Positions 5,647-7,759 of a stretch of 7,759 nt of DNA are shown in pieces. Under the pieces are notes generated by a model. The model was not told the DNA's origin, did not search any database, and saw only the letters and a program-made list of their open reading frames with translations. Source of the stretch: Bacillota bacterium (GTDB taxonomy: Bacteria; Bacillota; Clostridia; Christensenellales; SZUA-584); the NCBI GenBank assembly GCA_023399095.1, contig JAEWQS010000140.1, positions 1 to 7,759 on the forward strand, given 5' to 3'. The position numbers and the translations under genes were made by a program. Positions within the stretch are counted from its first letter, which is position 1, and every line of letters begins with the position of its first letter.

Positions 5647-5671
5647 GCATGGGGATAATTATTTTTGGTAA

Positions 5672-7417
5672 TTAAACCGATGTTTTATCAAGCGGAAGAG
5701 ACACTGTAAACGTGCTACCTTTACCCACAGTACTGTTGACCGTAATATATCCCCCTACCAAGTTGACAATATGCTTGACGATGGCAAGCCCAAGGCCAGT
5801 GCCCCCAAGAGCGCGTGAACGGCTTTTGTCAACGCGGTAAAACCGCTCAAACAAACGCGGAATGTTATCTTCGGGTATGCCGATACCTGTATCCTCCACA
5901 CGTAAAACGCCTGCCCCTTCTTCAACACAAACGGTTACTAAAACTTGCCCGCCCGATGGTGTATATTTGATCGCATTGTCAATGAGATTGATAGCCATCT
6001 GCTTGATACGGTCTTTTTCCGCTCTTGTCCACACCTCTTTTTCTGCCATATTAATATTAAGCGTTAATTTCTTGTCCTGCGCTTTTTTATTGAGCAACAG
6101 CAAAGCTTCCTTTACACCCTCGCGCAAATCCGTCATACTGGCGGGTGCGTTTGCTGTGTTTTCAATCTCCGAGAGCAGCAGTATATCGTCAATCAAACGC
6201 GAAAGACGTTCGGATTCTATCGATATAATATCAATGAATCTGCCTGCGTCTTCTCGCGAAATCGAATTATCTTTTAGCGTATCTGTAAACCCACGGATGA
6301 CTGTCAATGGCGTTTTTAACTCATGCGATACATTGGCGGCAAAATCACTCCTCAGCGTCTCCAGCTTGCGCAGTCTTGTGATATCTTGAACAAGCAATAT
6401 CACACCATAAGCACGGCCCTCGCTGAATACACAAACTGCAAAGACTTGAAGGAATCGTTCCTCCATTCCGCGCAGTATCGTCATTTCTCTTTCGATTATG
6501 CCCTGAGATTTTGCCGCTTCGCGTATAACCGATTCGAGCTGTGTGTGCTGTGTCACTTCAAGAAAATGCTTACCTTCGGGAGATAACGCCATAGAAAACA
6601 TGCCTCGGGCAGCCGGATTCGCCATAATGACATGAAGATCATTGTCCACAGCTATGATACCGCCCGGCACTGCGCGGAACACGGCTTCAAGCCTCGAATG
6701 GTTTTCGGTAATCGCGTTAAAATTCTTTTTCAGCGTATTTGCCATATCACACAGCGATTCGGACAACTCTTCAATCTCGTCACCTGTTTTAATCTTCTCG
6801 AGCCCTTCATATTGCCCCTGCGCAATGCGTGCCATATCTTCCTGTAATTTAATAATCGGTTGAGTAATTCTTCGTGAAATAAAAAGTGCGATAACTAGAC
6901 ACAGGAAAAACGCCACAACAAGCAGTACGATCAACGGTATCCATAGCTCTGCCGAGTAAGCTGACACGCCTTCAAGCAAAAATGACACGCGAATGACAAG
7001 CCCAATGCTGTCCGAACGAATGGCCAGATACATCATATCTTTGCTGAGGGTGTTGCTGAAACGAACATTCGAACCCGTGCCCGATTCCATGGCGGTCATA
7101 ATCTCAGGTCTGTCCGCGTGATTTTCTAGAGATTCGGCATCTGCACGGGAATCGAAAGCAACCACACCGTCATAATTGATCAGTGTGATACGCATGTCTC
7201 TGATTTGATCGATACTGTTTAATGTATTGGCATAATCTTCGCCATCAGATCTGATTAAGATACTTTCAATCACTTTGGCATTTTTAAGCAAGGCGGTACG
7301 TGTGTCGCTTTTATAGCTGTCGTCAAGATGAATGGCTGTTAAGACACTTGCTGCGATAACAACAATAAAGAAAAGAATTGAGATTCGTATTGCGACTTTT
7401 CTAAATATTCTGTTCAT
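5672..7417 (-). CDS. phoR: PhoR-like membrane sensor histidine kinase
   Basis: A 581-residue sensor kinase close in length and layout to Firmicute PhoR. TM1 is about 8-30. An extracytoplasmic PAS/Cache-like domain (31-155) has the signature D-G-x-V-x-x-D-S (83-90), E-N-H-x-x-R-P-E-I (98-106) and G-x-G-x-N-V-R-x-S. TM2 is about 157-180, HAMP 181-233 and PAS about 240-345. HisKA has S-H-E-L-K-T-P with H365 as predicted phospho-acceptor. HATPase has the N box (N477, N481), D-T-G-I-G (509-513), the F box (R521-F526) and G-G-T-G-L-G-L (538-544). All catalytic motifs look intact. The signal is not shown by sequence; phosphate limitation is the usual role of PhoR, but no pst/phoU genes are in view and WalK-type kinases have the same layout. 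The ATG at 7417 overlaps the response-regulator gene by 17 bp and has no clear ribosome-binding site, so coupled translation is likely. Confidence 0.93.
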   Translation of the reverse strand: MNRIFRKVAIRISILFFIVVIAASVLTAIHLDDSYKSDTRTALLKNAKVIESILIRSDGEDYANTLNSIDQIRDMRITLINYDGVVAFDSRADAESLENHADRPEIMTAMESGTGSNVRFSNTLSKDMMYLAIRSDSIGLVIRVSFLLEGVSAYSAELWIPLIVLLVVAFFLCLVIALFISRRITQPIIKLQEDMARIAQGQYEGLEKIKTGDEIEELSESLCDMANTLKKNFNAITENHSRLEAVFRAVPGGIIAVDNDLHVIMANPAARGMFSMALSPEGKHFLEVTQHTQLESVIREAAKSQGIIEREMTILRGMEERFLQVFAVCVFSEGRAYGVILLVQDITRLRKLETLRSDFAANVSHELKTPLTVIRGFTDTLKDNSISREDAGRFIDIISIESERLSRLIDDILLLSEIENTANAPASMTDLREGVKEALLLLNKKAQDKKLTLNINMAEKEVWTRAEKDRIKQMAINLIDNAIKYTPSGGQVLVTVCVEEGAGVLRVEDTGIGIPEDNIPRLFERFYRVDKSRSRALGGTGLGLAIVKHIVNLVGGYITVNSTVGKGSTFTVSLPLDKTSV

Positions 7418-7759
7418 TATTTGTATTAAAACGGTAGCCGACGCCTCTCACAGTCTCAATGTATTCGCCGTACACCCGCAGCTTCCTTCTCAAGTTAGTT
7501 ATATGAACATCAACGGTACGTGTTTCACCAAAATAATCATATCCCCACACCTTATTCAATATGGCATCGCGTGTAAATACCTGTGAGCCGTTGGTCATCA
7601 GCAGCACCAGAAGATCAAATTCTTTAAGCGTCAATAGCAGCTTACTGTCACCAATGCTGGCTTTGTATCCCACGGTGTCCACTTTTAGCTGCTTGAAATT
7701 CAGCACAGCAGGCAATTGTATATCGGTTTTCTTAGTACGGCGCAACAAGGCTTTCACGC
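7401..7759 (-). CDS. phoP: OmpR/PhoB-family response regulator, C-terminal DNA-binding part (partial)
   Basis: The window edge cuts this gene, leaving about 118 C-terminal residues. They begin at the linker (V-K-A-L-L-R-R, the usual end of the receiver domain) and contain a complete winged-helix effector domain: the L-T-x-K-E-F-D-L-L entry helix, the V-F-T-R-D-A-I-L-N-K-V-W-G-Y-D-Y segment, the T-R-T-V-D-V-H-I-T-N-L-R-R-K-L recognition helix, and the E-T-V-R-G-V-G-Y-R-F wing. The receiver domain with its phospho-acceptor Asp lies outside the window. The GTG codon at 7757 is internal and should not be taken as a start. It pairs with the kinase downstream, with which it overlaps by 17 bp. The symbol phoP rests on the PhoR-like partner; other OmpR-type regulators cannot be excluded. 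Confidence 0.88.
   Translation of the reverse strand, partial: VKALLRRTKKTDIQLPAVLNFKQLKVDTVGYKASIGDSKLLLTLKEFDLLVLLMTNGSQVFTRDAILNKVWGYDYFGETRTVDVHITNLRRKLRVYGEYIETVRGVGYRFNTNNEQNI

Noticed and set aside
5647..5671. TAATTA repeat just after phoR as a terminator
   Set aside because: The possible stem is only six A-T pairs with no U-run, too weak to count as a terminator.
5489..5671. A tRNA (as metY precedes rimP in E. coli) or a known riboswitch in the intergenic region
   Set aside because: There is no T-loop, acceptor or anticodon arrangement, and no consensus core I recognise from named riboswitches or T-boxes.

Overview
The window holds one gene cluster, all read from the minus strand: the end of a two-component regulatory pair, then the nusA-infB translation/transcription operon. 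Gene content and order (phoP-phoR // rimP-nusA-ylxR-ylxQ-infB-rbfA-nrnA) are typical of Gram-positive Firmicutes. The PhoR-type kinase layout, the ylxR/ylxQ pair and the clostridial-looking IF2 N-terminus suggest a member of the Clostridia. I cannot name a genus. Base composition is moderate and coding density is very high.

From the right edge, in the direction of transcription: positions 7759-7401 carry the DNA-binding half of an OmpR/PhoB-family response regulator (cut by the window edge). Its stop overlaps the start of a 581-residue PhoR-like membrane histidine kinase (7417-5672). A 183-bp intergenic region follows, the only substantial non-coding stretch. It contains a good sigma-A-type promoter with an extended -10 (5646-5618) and a leader of about 120 nt. 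The leader can fold into a 12-bp long-range stem enclosing two hairpins, the first of which looks like an intrinsic terminator. I think this is a structured regulatory leader for the downstream operon.

The operon then runs rimP (30S maturation), nusA (transcription elongation/termination), ylxR/rnpM (RNA-binding DUF448), ylxQ (L7Ae-family RNA-binding protein), infB (IF2), rbfA (30S maturation) and the first codons of nrnA (DHH-family nanoRNase). Intergenic gaps are 14 bp or less, and three gene pairs overlap by 14, 8 and 1 bp, so the genes are almost certainly co-transcribed and partly translationally coupled. Together they link ribosome assembly, translation initiation, RNA polymerase control and RNA turnover.

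The genes themselves are ordinary core genes. Points worth a second look are the structured rimP leader, a nine-copy Gln/Arg/Pro/Asn-rich tandem repeat in the IF2 linker, a highly acidic NusA tail with an internal duplication, an RbfA that lacks the Gly of its usual A-x-G motif, a Ser for the usual Cys in the IF2 initiator-tRNA-binding domain, and heavy use of GTG/TTG starts, including a rimP start with abnormal Shine-Dalgarno spacing. I saw no mobile element, CRISPR, tRNA, rRNA or defence system.
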